A stretch of 64,000 bases of DNA from Caulobacteraceae bacterium (GTDB lineage Bacteria; Pseudomonadota; Alphaproteobacteria; Caulobacterales; Caulobacteraceae), in the NCBI GenBank assembly GCA_019748055.1, contig JAIEQC010000001.1:1-64000 (forward strand), read 5' to 3'. The notes beneath the pieces were generated by a model that made no database searches, had not been told where the DNA came from, and was given only the letters and a program-made list of their open reading frames with translations. This document shows, piece by piece, positions 48,950-58,903 of this stretch. Within the stretch, counting starts at the first letter, position 1. Every line of letters begins with the position of its first letter. Made by a program: the position numbers and the translations under genes.

Positions 48950-49693
48950 TCAGCGGATGGACATGAACCAGCGTCCCTGAAGGTTGAACCACGTCCACGG
49001 CTTCCACAGCGAGGCGCCGGGCTTCCACGAGGCGACCACGACCTCGGCGCGGCCGATCAGATTGGCGGCGGGCAGGAAGCCGACGCCGGTGTCGGCGAGC
49101 CAGCGTCCGTCCAGTGAGTTGTCGCGGTTGTCGCCGAGGACGAGGTAGCGCCCCTCCGGCACCACCATCTCCGGCGTGTCGTCGCCGGCCGCGCCGGGTC
49201 CGAAGTCGTGGGTTATCCAGCTTCGAGTTCCGTCCGGCGCGGTCTCGCGGATCTGCGTGACGGGACGGTCGGGCTGGGAGGCGCTGCGGCCGGGACCGAG
49301 CGAGGTCCGCGCGAAGGGCAGGCCATTCACGAAAACCTGCCCGTCGCGAAGCCGGACCCGGTCGCCGGGCAGGCCTATCACCCGCTTGATCCAGGGCTCG
49401 TCCGGACGCAGCGGATGGCGGAAGACCACGACGTCGCCGCGCGAGGGGGCTCGTCCGAACAGACGCCCCTCGCCGGGCCGGGCAGCCAGAGGCAGGGACG
49501 CGCCCGACCAGCCGTAGGCCCATTTCGACACCACCAGATAGTCGCCCTCGATCAGGCCCGGCTCCATCGATGCTGAGGGAATGGTGAAGGGCTGGTACGC
49601 CACGGTCGTCCAAGCCAGCGCGAGGGCGAGGCCGGCGACGACCACGCGGGCGGTTTCGAACAGTTCTCGAAGGAGGGAAGTCGGATCGGTCAT
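48950..49693 (-). CDS. lepB: Signal peptidase I
   Basis: A 247-residue S26-family leader peptidase. One N-terminal transmembrane helix (about 14-32) is followed by the catalytic Ser in IPSASMEPGL (Ser42) and the general-base Lys in WIKRVIGLPGDRV (Lys103). Box E, LGDNRDNSLDGR, is present. It cuts Sec and Tat signal peptides on the periplasmic side. Its single helix and length are normal for alphaproteobacteria. It may be a second copy rather than the housekeeping one, since it does not stand beside rnc/era. Confidence 0.93.
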   Translation of the reverse strand: MTDPTSLLRELFETARVVVAGLALALAWTTVAYQPFTIPSASMEPGLIEGDYLVVSKWAYGWSGASLPLAARPGEGRLFGRAPSRGDVVVFRHPLRPDEPWIKRVIGLPGDRVRLRDGQVFVNGLPFARTSLGPGRSASQPDRPVTQIRETAPDGTRSWITHDFGPGAAGDDTPEMVVPEGRYLVLGDNRDNSLDGRWLADTGVGFLPAANLIGRAEVVVASWKPGASLWKPWTWFNLQGRWFMSIR

Positions 49694-49773
49694 GGGGCCA
49701 GCCCACGGGATGCCGGCGGGACATGCCAGCGATGCCGCGTCCGGACGCGGCCGAAATCGTGTCCGGACAGGAT

Positions 49774-51105
49774 TCAGCGACGGCCGGGACGGTGTTCGGC
49801 GGGCTGTATGCCGAGGCGGGCCATCTTGTCGTAGAGGGTCTTGCGGGGGACGCGCAGGGTCTCGGTGACGCGCCTCATGTCGCCGGCGTGAGTGGAGAGG
49901 GCCTCGCGGATCAGCTCGGCCTCATAGCGGGCGACGCGATCCGACAGCCCCAGACCGTCGGTCGCGGGCACGGCGGCGGTAGGGAGGCCGAGCGCGATCT
50001 CGTTGGCGTAGTTCGACAGTTCGCGCAGGTTGCCGGGCCAATCGTGATCGAGCAGCCGGCGACGGACGGCATCGTCGAGGGACGGCATCGGCCGCTCCAG
50101 CCGAGCCGCCGCGCGCGACAGAAAGCGGGCGAACAGCAGCGGCACGTCCTCGCGCCGCTCGCGCAGAGGCGGCACGCGCAGGCGCACGACGTTGAGCCGC
50201 CAGAACAGGTCCTCGCGAAGGTCGCCGCGGGCGACGGCCTCGGCGGGATCGCCCTTGGCGGCGGCGAGGATGCGTAGGTCCAGCGGTCGCGGTTCTGAAG
50301 CGCCGAGCGGCAAGACTTCTCGTTCCTCGAGCACGCGAAGCAGCATCAGCTGAACGGCGCGGGGCGCCAGGTCGATCTCATCCAGGAACAGGGTGCCCCT
50401 GTGAGACTGTTCGATGCGTCCCTCGCGCCGGCGAAGCAGTCCGGAGCCGACGCTGGCCTCCTGTCCCATGAGCCGGGCTTCGGCGTCCTGGTCGGGCAGA
50501 GCGGCGCAAGAGACGGCGACGAAGGGGCGGTGACGTCGCCGGCCGGCGGCATGGATCGCGCGGGCCACCGCCTCCTTGCCCGAGCCCGTCTCGCCCTCGA
50601 TCAGGACGTCGACCTCGGCCGCGGCCAGTTCACGCACCGCGCCACGGAGGCTGGTGGAGGCCGGGCCGTCGCCGCTGAGCGGGATCGAGTCGTCGGTTTC
50701 GGCCGCGAGAGCGACGAGGCGTCTGTTGTCTAGAACGAGGGCGCGCTTTTCCAAAGCTCGTCCCAGGGTTTCGATCAGGCGTTCCGAGGCGAAGGGCTTG
50801 GTCAGGAAGTCGTAGGCGCCACGTTTCATCGCCTCGACCGCGTCGGCGACGTCGCCGTGGCCGGTCATCAGCACCACGGGCAAGTCGGGGTCCAGGGCGG
50901 AAAGGCGGTCCGCCAGCTGGCGTCCGTCCATGCCGGGCATGCGAAGGTCGGTCACGATCACGCCGTCGAAGTCAGGGTGGAGCGCCTTCAGCGCCGCTTC
51001 GGCCGAGGAGAATGCCACTACGTCGAACTCGGCCAGGGTCAGCCGCTCGGCCAAAGCGGCGCGGAAGGCGTCGTCGTCTTCGACTAGAGCCACGCGGCCG
51101 GTCAT
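49774..51105 (-). CDS. dctD: DctD-like NtrC-family response regulator lacking the GAFTGA loop
   Basis: A 443-residue regulator. The receiver domain at 1-120 has VALVEDDDAF, the phospho-Asp in VIVTDLRMPGMDG, and the Lys in FLTKPF. The AAA+ domain has Walker A GETGSGKE and Walker B GTLFLDEIDLA. Where sigma-54 activators have GAFTGA, this protein reads GQEASVGSGLLRRR, so contact with sigma-54 is doubtful. The Fis-type HTH is at the end (DMRRVTETLRVPRKTLYDKM). It overlaps dctB by 4 nt and regulates dctA, probably from the palindromes at 52908-52957. Confidence 0.92.
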   Translation of the reverse strand: MTGRVALVEDDDAFRAALAERLTLAEFDVVAFSSAEAALKALHPDFDGVIVTDLRMPGMDGRQLADRLSALDPDLPVVLMTGHGDVADAVEAMKRGAYDFLTKPFASERLIETLGRALEKRALVLDNRRLVALAAETDDSIPLSGDGPASTSLRGAVRELAAAEVDVLIEGETGSGKEAVARAIHAAGRRRHRPFVAVSCAALPDQDAEARLMGQEASVGSGLLRRREGRIEQSHRGTLFLDEIDLAPRAVQLMLLRVLEEREVLPLGASEPRPLDLRILAAAKGDPAEAVARGDLREDLFWRLNVVRLRVPPLRERREDVPLLFARFLSRAAARLERPMPSLDDAVRRRLLDHDWPGNLRELSNYANEIALGLPTAAVPATDGLGLSDRVARYEAELIREALSTHAGDMRRVTETLRVPRKTLYDKMARLGIQPAEHRPGRR

Positions 51106-52898
51106 TTCGCCCTCGCGAGCACGATGCGGAAGGCGGCTCCGACCGGCGTCGGCTCGTAGGTCAGTTCGCCGCCGAAGCCGGCGACGATGTCGCGGCTGAT
51201 GACCAGGCCCAGACCTACGCCTTGTGGCTTGTCGGTGGTGAAGGGGGTGAACAGGCGGTCGCGCACTTCCGGCGACAGGCCGGGGCCGTCGTCGGCGATG
51301 CGCATCACGACTTTGCGGGATTCGGTTCGGGCAGTGACCTCGATCCGGCCCGGACCGTTCAACGCCTCGGCCGCATTCTGGAGCAGGTTCAGCACCACCT
51401 GTTCGAGCCGGTTGCGCTCGGCCTTCACCAAAAGGTCGGTCGGAATGTCGAGGTGCAAATCGACGCGCTGCTCCCTCAGTCGGGGGGAGATGAGCAGAAG
51501 GGCCCCCTCGATCGCGCGGGAGACGTCCACGGCGACGACCTCGGACCGCGTTTTGCGGGAGAAGGCGCGAAGTTCCTCAGTGATGGCCCCGACCCGTTCG
51601 GTCAGACGACCTATGGCGTCAAGCGAGCGGGCGGCGGCTTCCGGGTCCGCGCGGGTGAGATACTGACCGGCGGTGTCGGCGTGAGTGCGGATGGCGGCGA
51701 CGGGTTGGTTGATCTCATGCGCGACGCCGGCGACCACCTGGCCCAGTGTGGCCAGCTTGTTGGCCTGGACCAGCTTGTCCTCGAGGTCCTGACGATCGCG
51801 CTCAAGGCGACGGCGTTCGTCGATCTCGCGGCGGAGGCGACCGTTGGCGGCGCTCAGTTCGGCGGTGCGGTCGCCGACCAGTTGCTCAAGGCGAGTTCGG
51901 ATTTCCTCTTCCTCGAGGGCCCGGGCGGCGGCGCGCTGTCGTCGCCGCAGCAGCACGCCGGTCAGAGCCGCGAGCAGAGCCGTGGCGAGCGCCGCGAGGG
52001 TCAGTGCCGCTCCGACGGCCCGAGAAAGAACGTCGTCGGCGGGCTGGAGCAGGTGAAGCGTCCAATCCAGTCCGGGGATGGGATCCACGGCGTGGGCGTA
52101 TCGGCCCGGGGGCACGTCGCTGTCGAGCCGGATAAGGCCGCGCTCCGGCGGGGTGAACGGGAAATCCGCAGGGGCGGCTCCCGCCGTCTGTTCCTCGGCC
52201 AATTTGCGTCGGCGTTCGGGCGTCAAGGGACGCATGGCCCGGAACCGCCAGTCTGGAACCGTTGTGATCAGCACGACGCCCGAGGCGTCTACCACCCAGG
52301 CGGGCTCGGCCGATCGTCGCCACATGGCCTCCAGCGCGTCGAACTCGATCTTGGCGACGATCACTCCGGCGGGCCGGCCGGCCGCATCGTCGATGCGGCG
52401 CGACAGGTAGAGGCCGGGGCGGCCGCTGACGGTGCCCAGGGCGAAGAAATCGGCCTCACCGTCCCGTAAGGCGTCCGTGAAATAGGGGCGGAAGCGATAG
52501 TTGGAGCCGACGAAACTGGTCGCTTCGCGCCAATTTGAGGCCGCGAGGGCGGTCCCGTCGGCATCCAGAACATAAAGGGCGGCGGCGCGAACCTCGCGAG
52601 CCAAGGTCTCCAGCTTGGCGTTTGCCAGATCGCGCTGCGAGTCGGACGGTGCGGCGATGAGCGCGGCGAGGTCTGGATCGGCGGCCAACACCGCAGGCAC
52701 AGCGCGAACCCGCTCCAACTCACTGCGGAGGACGGCGCCGTGCAAGGCGGCGGCGGTCGCGGCCTGCCGATCGACCGAAATCTCGGCGTCGCGCCGTGCC
52801 AGCCAACCGGCGCCCCATACCGCGAGCGCCGCGACGACGAGCCAGACGGCGGCGAACAGGCGCCATTGCGTTGTCTGACTCAGAGGGCGGCGGATCAT
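51102..52898 (-). CDS. dctB: DctB-like C4-dicarboxylate sensor kinase
   Basis: A 598-residue histidine kinase of the DctB type. Two transmembrane helices bracket a periplasmic double-PAS/dCache domain (about 35-275; RFRPYFTDALRDGEADFFAL, RPGLYLSRRIDD). A coiled coil, HisKA with VVAGVAHEINQPVAAIRTH, and HATPase with LLQNAAEALNG, DDGPGLSPEV and GVGLGLVIS follow. The ATG at 52898 leaves the UAS free; the frame to 52958 would run across it. It senses C4-dicarboxylates and phosphorylates DctD. Confidence 0.93.
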   Translation of the reverse strand: MIRRPLSQTTQWRLFAAVWLVVAALAVWGAGWLARRDAEISVDRQAATAAALHGAVLRSELERVRAVPAVLAADPDLAALIAAPSDSQRDLANAKLETLAREVRAAALYVLDADGTALAASNWREATSFVGSNYRFRPYFTDALRDGEADFFALGTVSGRPGLYLSRRIDDAAGRPAGVIVAKIEFDALEAMWRRSAEPAWVVDASGVVLITTVPDWRFRAMRPLTPERRRKLAEEQTAGAAPADFPFTPPERGLIRLDSDVPPGRYAHAVDPIPGLDWTLHLLQPADDVLSRAVGAALTLAALATALLAALTGVLLRRRQRAAARALEEEEIRTRLEQLVGDRTAELSAANGRLRREIDERRRLERDRQDLEDKLVQANKLATLGQVVAGVAHEINQPVAAIRTHADTAGQYLTRADPEAAARSLDAIGRLTERVGAITEELRAFSRKTRSEVVAVDVSRAIEGALLLISPRLREQRVDLHLDIPTDLLVKAERNRLEQVVLNLLQNAAEALNGPGRIEVTARTESRKVVMRIADDGPGLSPEVRDRLFTPFTTDKPQGVGLGLVISRDIVAGFGGELTYEPTPVGAAFRIVLARAK

Positions 52899-52907
52899 GG
52901 CGCGATT

Positions 52908-52957
52908 AGGGCGGTTTTTCGCACGATTGGCCAGCGGTGTGTGCGAAATTCCGCACA
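52908..52957. promoter_or_regulatory. DctD-type upstream activating sites
   Basis: TGTGCGAAATTCCGCACA (52940-52957) has perfect TGTGCG/CGCACA arms and matches the palindrome bound by rhizobial DctD. A second, weaker copy lies at 52908-52925 on the other strand. Both lie between dctB and dctA. Confidence 0.8.
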
Positions 52958-52986
52958 AAATCGGATTAAGCGTTCCTGCGCCTTTG

Positions 52987-53017
52987 TTGGAATCCGTCGT
53001 GAATTCCGAGAGATAAT
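52987..53017 (+). promoter_or_regulatory. Candidate sigma-70-type promoter of dctA
   Basis: TTGGAA (52987-52992), a 19-bp spacer and GATAAT (53012-53017). The long spacer suggests an activator-dependent promoter. I found no convincing GG-N10-GC sigma-54 element in the dctB-dctA gap. Confidence 0.4.
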
Positions 53018-53138
53018 GATGAACGCGGGAATGCTTCGTCCGGCGCGATTCCGCGCCGAAAATGGCCTCTGAGATCCCGCGTCAGACGGGGCCGTGCGTT
53101 GCGGCGGGCATGTGCGTCCGCCGGGGAGGAAAGACGGC

Positions 53139-54497
53139 GTGCTGATTTCAACCGACGGCGGAGCCGCGCCTGGGGCGCGCAGGCCGATCTACAGAACGCT
53201 CTACTTCTGGGTGCTGCTGGCCATTCTGGCGGGCGGCATGGTCGGTCATTTCTTCCCCGCCACGGGCGAGAGCCTGAAACCACTGGGCGACGGGTTCATC
53301 AAGCTGGTGAAGATGATCATCGCCCCGGTGATCTTCCTGACCATCGTGATCGGGATCGCCGGCATGCGCGACCTCAAGCGCATCGGCCGCACGGCGGGCA
53401 AGGCCTTCGCCTATTTCCTCGTGTTTTCGACCTTGGCGCTGATCGTCGGGCTGGTGATCGCCAATCTGGTCCAGCCGGGCCGGGGGCTGAACATCGATCC
53501 GGCGACGCTGGATGCGGGGGCCGTGGCCGGCTATGCCGCCTCGGCGCAGGAGAGCACGATCACGGGCTTCCTGCTGAACATCATCCCGACGACGCTGCTG
53601 AGCGCCTTCGTCGAGGGCAACATCCTCCAGACGCTGTTCGTGTCGATCCTGTTCGGCGTGGCCCTCGCCATGATCGGCGACGCCGGCGCGCCGGTGCAGC
53701 GCGCGCTGGAGTCGCTGAGCCAGGTCGTGTTCCGTCTGGTGGCCATCCTGATGAAGGCCGCGCCAGTGGGCGCGTTCGGGGCGTTCGCCTTCACGATCGG
53801 CGCCTACGGCATCGCCTCGATCGCCAACCTGGCGGCGTTGATCGCCACTTTCTATCTGACGTCGCTGATCTTTGTGCTCGGCGTGTTGGGGCTGGTCGCC
53901 TGGGCCAACGGCTTCTCGATCTTCCGCCTGATCGCCTATCTGAAGGAAGAACTGCTGCTGGTGCTGGGCACTTCCTCTTCCGAAGCGGCGCTGCCGAGCC
54001 TGATGCAGAAGATGGAGCGGGCCGGGGCGTCGAAGTCCGTGGTCGGGCTGGTCGTGCCCACCGGCTATTCCTTCAATCTGGACGGCACCAACATCTACAT
54101 GACCATGGCGGCCCTGTTCATCGCGCAGGCGATGAACATCGAGCTGACGCTGTGGCAGCAGATCACTCTCCTGCTGGTCGCCATGCTGAGTTCCAAGGGA
54201 GCGGCGGGCATCACCGGCGCCGGCTTCATCACCCTGGCGGCGACGCTGGCGGTGGTGCCGGACGTGCCGGTGGCCGGGATGGCGCTGATCCTCGGCATCG
54301 ACCGGTTCATGAGTGAGTGCCGAGCGCTGACCAACTTCACCGGCAACGCGGTCGCCACCCTGGTGGTGGCGCGCTGGGAAAATGCGCTGGACGAAACGCG
54401 CATGCGCGAGGTGCTGGCCGGCAAGCCCAAGGGTCTGGCCGCGCGGCCAGATCCGGCGGCGGGGCCGGGCGACGACAAGGTTCTGACGGCCGACTGA
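53139..54497 (+). CDS. dctA: C4-dicarboxylate transporter DctA
   Basis: A 452-residue DAACS-family symporter, probably eight helices and two hairpins. Conserved stretches include [20 protein letters not shown], the Ser-rich hairpin [37 protein letters not shown] and [19 protein letters not shown], which bind substrate and sodium or protons. It takes up succinate, fumarate and malate. The GTG at 53139 is chosen because GGGAGGA is 8 nt upstream; an ATG 45 bases earlier lacks a ribosome site. It is divergent from dctBD. Confidence 0.95.
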   Translation: MLISTDGGAAPGARRPIYRTLYFWVLLAILAGGMVGHFFPATGESLKPLGDGFIKLVKMIIAPVIFLTIVIGIAGMRDLKRIGRTAGKAFAYFLVFSTLALIVGLVIANLVQPGRGLNIDPATLDAGAVAGYAASAQESTITGFLLNIIPTTLLSAFVEGNILQTLFVSILFGVALAMIGDAGAPVQRALESLSQVVFRLVAILMKAAPVGAFGAFAFTIGAYGIASIANLAALIATFYLTSLIFVLGVLGLVAWANGFSIFRLIAYLKEELLLVLGTSSSEAALPSLMQKMERAGASKSVVGLVVPTGYSFNLDGTNIYMTMAALFIAQAMNIELTLWQQITLLLVAMLSSKGAAGITGAGFITLAATLAVVPDVPVAGMALILGIDRFMSECRALTNFTGNAVATLVVARWENALDETRMREVLAGKPKGLAARPDPAAGPGDDKVLTAD

Positions 54498-54536
54498 GAT
54501 CGGTGACCACAGAGAACGGCTTCGGGGAGGAAGACC

Positions 54537-57500
54537 ATGAGAAACCATAGACGCAATCGCCTGCTGGGCGGGGCGGCCATGACGGCGGCGCTGGCCTTTT
54601 CGGGGGCCGCGATGGCCCAGGAGGCCGCGCCTGGCGGCCAGGATCCGGACGTCACCCAGGTCGACGACGTAGTCGTCGTCGGCTCCAACATCCGCGGGGC
54701 GAGGACTACGGCCGCCTTGCCGGTCGTGGTCGTCGACGAGGCCCAGATCGACGCCACCGGCGCCGTGTCGGGCGACGAATTGCTGCGGACCATCCCGCAG
54801 ATGGGCGATGTCCTGTTCGACAGCTCAAACAACCCGCAAACGTCGAATGCGGCGCGTGGCGACGTGAACTCGGTGAACCTGCGCTCTCTGGGCGTCGGCA
54901 ACACCCTGGTGCTGCTCAACGGCCGTCGGGTGGTGCACCATCCCACCAGCCAGGGCACGTCGGACACCGGCACAGTGCCGGTGCTGAGCTACAACTCCAA
55001 CGCCATCCCGGTGGCCGGCCTTCGCCGGACGGAGGTGCTGCTCGACGGCGCTGCGGCCATTTACGGCGCCGACGCCGTGGCCGGGGTGGTCAACACCGTG
55101 CTGCGCGACAACTACGACGGCCTGACCATCAGCGCCCGCTACGGCGGGGCCGAGGGCACCAGCATGGAAGAGCTGGACCTGAACATGTTCGCCGGCAAGA
55201 ATTTCGAACGCGGCAACCTGTCGGTGTTCGTCAACTACACCGATCGCACGGCCCTGCTGGCGTCGGATCAGGAGTTCACGCAGAGCGACGACCTGCGCGG
55301 CTTGTTCGCCGATTACCCGGACTTCGCGGGCGTGACGGCACTGGACGGCCGCTCATCGAACACGCCTTGGGCGCGCCTGAGCGTCGGCGCACGCCCGACG
55401 ATCCGCTCGAACGGCACGGCCGTTACCAACACCTCGGGCCAGTTCCGCTTCCAGCCCTCCAGCTTCGGGTGCGGTGTGAACGTGGGCGGCGGCGTCTGCA
55501 TCTCCAGCGGCAACCACAACTTCAACACCACCAATCGCGAGATGCGCTACGACACGCGCTTCGGCACGACGGTGCGTCCGACGGTCGAGCGGCTGAACGT
55601 CTTCTTCACCGGTCGCTATGAGCTGGACAACGGCGTCGAAGCGTTCGGCGAAGTCGGCTTCTACGCCGCCGAAAGCCGGGCGGTGCAGCCACCGGTGGTG
55701 AACCTGAACCAGATCTGGATCCCGGCGAGCAACTACTGGAACCCGTTCGGGCCGGTGACCTTCGCCGGTGGAGGCGCCAATCCGAACCGGCTGCCTGGGC
55801 TGACCGGCGTGCCGACCGGCGGTCTGCCCGTGCTTCTGACCAACTATCGTTACGTCGACGCCGGCTTCCAGGAGGTGAAGGTCGAGAACTATCAGTCGCG
55901 TTTCCTCGGCGGCCTGCGCGGCGAGTGGGGCAGTTACGACTGGGAGACGGCGCTGCTGTACTCGGAGGCGGAGGCCGAGGACACCTCGCCCAACATCAAC
56001 ATGACGTTGCTGCAGCAGCAGTTGGCCCTGTCGACGCCCGATGCCTACAACCCTTTCGGCGGCGGTTGTGTGGACACCACCAGCTGGGGCGACTGCAATC
56101 CCAGCTCGCAGGCGGCGATCGACGCCATCACCTTCGACCTGAAACGCGTTTCGCGCACCACCCTGACGATGGCGGACTTCCGGCTGACGCGGTCCGACGT
56201 TTTCCAGCTGCCGGCCGGCCCGGTCGGCATGGCCTTCGGCCTTGAGGTGCGCCGCGAGACCCAGGAAGACGACCGCGACGAGAACCTGGACGGCACCTTC
56301 ACCTTCACCGACATGGTGACGGGGGCGACGAACCTGTCGAACGTGGCGGCCGTCAGCCCCAACCCGGACACCGAGGGCAGCCGCACCGTCGGTTCGGCCT
56401 ACATCGAGTTCGCCGTGCCGTTGGTGTCGCCCGAAATGGGCGTGCCCCTTGTCCACTCGCTGGACGTCCAGATCGCGGGCCGGTTCGAGCACTATTCGGA
56501 CTTCGGTTCGGTCGGCAGTCCGAAGGTGGCCGTCGCCTGGGACGTGGTCGAGGGCCTGCGGATCCGGGCTTCCTATTCGGAGGGTTTCCGGGCGCCGAAC
56601 CTGGAGCAGACCAACGCCACCCAGTATGCGCGCCTGGCCAGCGGTGTGGACTACGTCCGATGTGAGGCCGACCTGCGAGCGGGCCGGATCGCCAACTTCG
56701 CGGCCTGCCCGCACAATACGTCGGGTCTTTCGCTCCTGGTCGCCGGCAACCCGGATCTGGAACCGGAAACCAGCGTGAACCAGTCCTATGGTCTGGTGTT
56801 TCAGCCGACCTTCATCCCGCCGCAGTACGGCGACTTCACCTTCACGATCGACAAGTGGAAGATCGAGCAGGAGGACATCGTCGGCCTGCTGGGCGTTCAG
56901 ACGGCATTGGCCCTCGACTACTATCTGCGGGTCGGAGGAGGCTCGAACCCTCTGGTCAACCGCGCCCCGGTGGATGCGGACGACATCGCCCTGTTCCTAG
57001 GCACCGGCCTGGCCCCGGCGGGGGAGGCTATCTCGGTCAACGACCGCTTCATCAACCTGCAGCCGCAGTCGGTTTCGGGGCTCGATCTGGCCGCCTACTG
57101 GTCGATCGAGGACACGGCTTGGGGCGGGTTCGATCTGAGCGTCAATGCGACCAAACTGGAAGAGTTCACCCGCGATCCAGGGCCGATCGTCAACCTGCTG
57201 TTCGAGGCGCGGGCGAACGGCGAGATCAATGCCGGCACCACCCTGCCCGAAACGTCGAATCTGATCGGGCAGAACGGCCGACCGGAGTGGAAAGTGTCCA
57301 GCAGCTTCACCTGGAACGCCGGTCCCTGGAGGGCGGGTCTGTCCAGCCAGTACGTCAGCGGCTTCGACCAGCCTGCCTTGCTGGGCACATCAGGAGAGCC
57401 GTGGCAGGTCGCGTCGCAGACGGTCTATAACCTGTATGGGCAATACGAGTTCGCCGACACCACGCGAGTTCGTTTGGGCGTGCGCGATCTGACGGACGAG

Positions 57501-57590
57501 GGGCCGCCGTTGGCCGATGGAGGCTACCGCGGGTCTGTTCACCAGCCGTGGGGCCGCTACTGGTACGTGAATGTCCGGCGTTCGTTCTGA
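54537..57590 (+). CDS. TonB-dependent receptor
   Basis: A 1017-residue outer-membrane receptor: signal peptide (about 1-27, ending AMAQ), plug domain (VDDVVVVGSNIRGARTTAAL; LRSLGVGNTLVLLNGRRVV; DGAAAIYGADAVAGVVN) and a 22-strand barrel ending in YWYVNVRRSF with the C-terminal Phe. Caulobacterales use many such receptors for sugars and other carbon sources. The ligand is unknown. It starts 39 bases after dctA on the same strand, and its end overlaps a hydrolase gene by 20 bases, so the three may be co-transcribed. Confidence 0.94.
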   Translation: MRNHRRNRLLGGAAMTAALAFSGAAMAQEAAPGGQDPDVTQVDDVVVVGSNIRGARTTAALPVVVVDEAQIDATGAVSGDELLRTIPQMGDVLFDSSNNPQTSNAARGDVNSVNLRSLGVGNTLVLLNGRRVVHHPTSQGTSDTGTVPVLSYNSNAIPVAGLRRTEVLLDGAAAIYGADAVAGVVNTVLRDNYDGLTISARYGGAEGTSMEELDLNMFAGKNFERGNLSVFVNYTDRTALLASDQEFTQSDDLRGLFADYPDFAGVTALDGRSSNTPWARLSVGARPTIRSNGTAVTNTSGQFRFQPSSFGCGVNVGGGVCISSGNHNFNTTNREMRYDTRFGTTVRPTVERLNVFFTGRYELDNGVEAFGEVGFYAAESRAVQPPVVNLNQIWIPASNYWNPFGPVTFAGGGANPNRLPGLTGVPTGGLPVLLTNYRYVDAGFQEVKVENYQSRFLGGLRGEWGSYDWETALLYSEAEAEDTSPNINMTLLQQQLALSTPDAYNPFGGGCVDTTSWGDCNPSSQAAIDAITFDLKRVSRTTLTMADFRLTRSDVFQLPAGPVGMAFGLEVRRETQEDDRDENLDGTFTFTDMVTGATNLSNVAAVSPNPDTEGSRTVGSAYIEFAVPLVSPEMGVPLVHSLDVQIAGRFEHYSDFGSVGSPKVAVAWDVVEGLRIRASYSEGFRAPNLEQTNATQYARLASGVDYVRCEADLRAGRIANFAACPHNTSGLSLLVAGNPDLEPETSVNQSYGLVFQPTFIPPQYGDFTFTIDKWKIEQEDIVGLLGVQTALALDYYLRVGGGSNPLVNRAPVDADDIALFLGTGLAPAGEAISVNDRFINLQPQSVSGLDLAAYWSIEDTAWGGFDLSVNATKLEEFTRDPGPIVNLLFEARANGEINAGTTLPETSNLIGQNGRPEWKVSSSFTWNAGPWRAGLSSQYVSGFDQPALLGTSGEPWQVASQTVYNLYGQYEFADTTRVRLGVRDLTDEGPPLADGGYRGSVHQPWGRYWYVNVRRSF

Positions 57591-58896
57591 CGCGTCCAAA
57601 CTGAAAGGCGCCCGGACCGCCCTGTGCGGCCTGGGCGTCGCGCTGGCGGTTCTGGCCGCGTGCGCGCCCGTGGGGGCGTCGGCGTCCCTTCCGCAAGACG
57701 CCCCCACTTCGATCGATTGTCCCCGCTCGTTGGGACCGAACGTCCGCTGCTACAATCTGCGAGACGACGCGGGGGCCTGGCTGGTCGTCGCCGTGCCGCA
57801 GGGTTGGACGGGGCGGCTGATCGTTCACGCTCACGGCGGTCCCCGTATGGGCGCGCCGGAGGCGGACGACGGGCTGGCGGATCTGGACCGGTTCGCGGTC
57901 ATGGTCCGGCGAGGCTACGCCTGGGTCGGGTCGACCTATCGCCGTGCGGGATACGGGGTCCGGTCGGCGGCCGAGGATGTCGAGCGCAGTCGGCTTTTGT
58001 TCGCCGAGCACTTCGGCGCGCCGACCCTGACTCTGCTGCACGGCCAGTCGTGGGGCGGCAACGTCGCGGCCAAGACTGCCGAACTGCATGGTCGGAACCC
58101 GGACGGCACACCCGTCTACGACGGCATCCTGTTGACCAACGGCGTCGTGAACGGCGGGACGCGGGCCTACCAGTTCCGGGCCGATCTGAGGGCGGTGTAT
58201 CAGTATTTTTGCCGCAACCATCCGGCGCCGTCGGACCCTCAGTACCCAGTGTGGCAAGGTCTGCCCGCAGGAGCGACGATGACGCGGGCTGAGCTTCGCC
58301 GGCGCGTCGTCGACTGCACGGGGCTCGGGTTGTCGGCCCGCGACCGCACGGCCGCGCAAAGTCGGGCGAAACGCCAGATCCTCGCGGTCACGGGCTTGGA
58401 GGAAGACGAACTGATCGATCACCTCAACTGGGCCACTTTCACCTTCCAGGATCTGGTCCATTTGCGGCTGGGCGGGCGCAATCCCTTCGACAACAGCACG
58501 CGGGTCTATTCGGGATCCGATGACGATGCGGCGCTGAATGCAGGAGTCGAGCGGTTCGCCGCGGACCCGGAGGCGGTGGCCCTGCTGGCGTACGACGCCG
58601 ATCTGAGCGGAGACATCCCGTCACCGACGCTGACCGTGCATGCCCTGCATGACCCAACCGTGTTCCATTCGGCCGAGGCGGTCTATGCCGAGACCGTGCG
58701 CGCGGCGGGGCGGTCCGACCTGCTGGTCCAGGTGACGACGGATGAGTCGGATCACAGCCGACTGGAGGACGCGAGCTATCTGACGGCTCTCGACGCGCTG
58801 GAAGGTTGGATCGAGACCGGTCGACGGCCCGATCCGACCGGGTTTCAGGCCCGCTGTCGCGCGCTGTCGTTGACGCCGTGTCGGTTCGTGGACTGA
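57571..58896 (+). CDS. Secreted alpha/beta hydrolase (lipoprotein)
   Basis: A 441-residue protein with a lipobox-like signal (VLAAC, Cys near 31). The alpha/beta hydrolase fold has an oxyanion HAHGGP motif, nucleophile elbow HGQSWGGN (Ser), an Asp in HALHDPTVF and His in DESDHSRLED. The substrate is unknown; polyester- or feruloyl-type esters are possible. The start overlaps the end of the TonB-dependent receptor gene, suggesting that the receptor imports what this enzyme releases. Convergent with the glucoamylase gene, with 7 bases between stops. Confidence 0.85.
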   Translation: MSGVRSDASKLKGARTALCGLGVALAVLAACAPVGASASLPQDAPTSIDCPRSLGPNVRCYNLRDDAGAWLVVAVPQGWTGRLIVHAHGGPRMGAPEADDGLADLDRFAVMVRRGYAWVGSTYRRAGYGVRSAAEDVERSRLLFAEHFGAPTLTLLHGQSWGGNVAAKTAELHGRNPDGTPVYDGILLTNGVVNGGTRAYQFRADLRAVYQYFCRNHPAPSDPQYPVWQGLPAGATMTRAELRRRVVDCTGLGLSARDRTAAQSRAKRQILAVTGLEEDELIDHLNWATFTFQDLVHLRLGGRNPFDNSTRVYSGSDDDAALNAGVERFAADPEAVALLAYDADLSGDIPSPTLTVHALHDPTVFHSAEAVYAETVRAAGRSDLLVQVTTDESDHSRLEDASYLTALDALEGWIETGRRPDPTGFQARCRALSLTPCRFVD

Positions 58897-58903
58897 GACG
58901 AGC

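Noticed and set aside
52958..53138. Sigma-54 -24/-12 promoter for dctA
   Set aside because: Several GG pairs were checked, but none has GC at the required distance.
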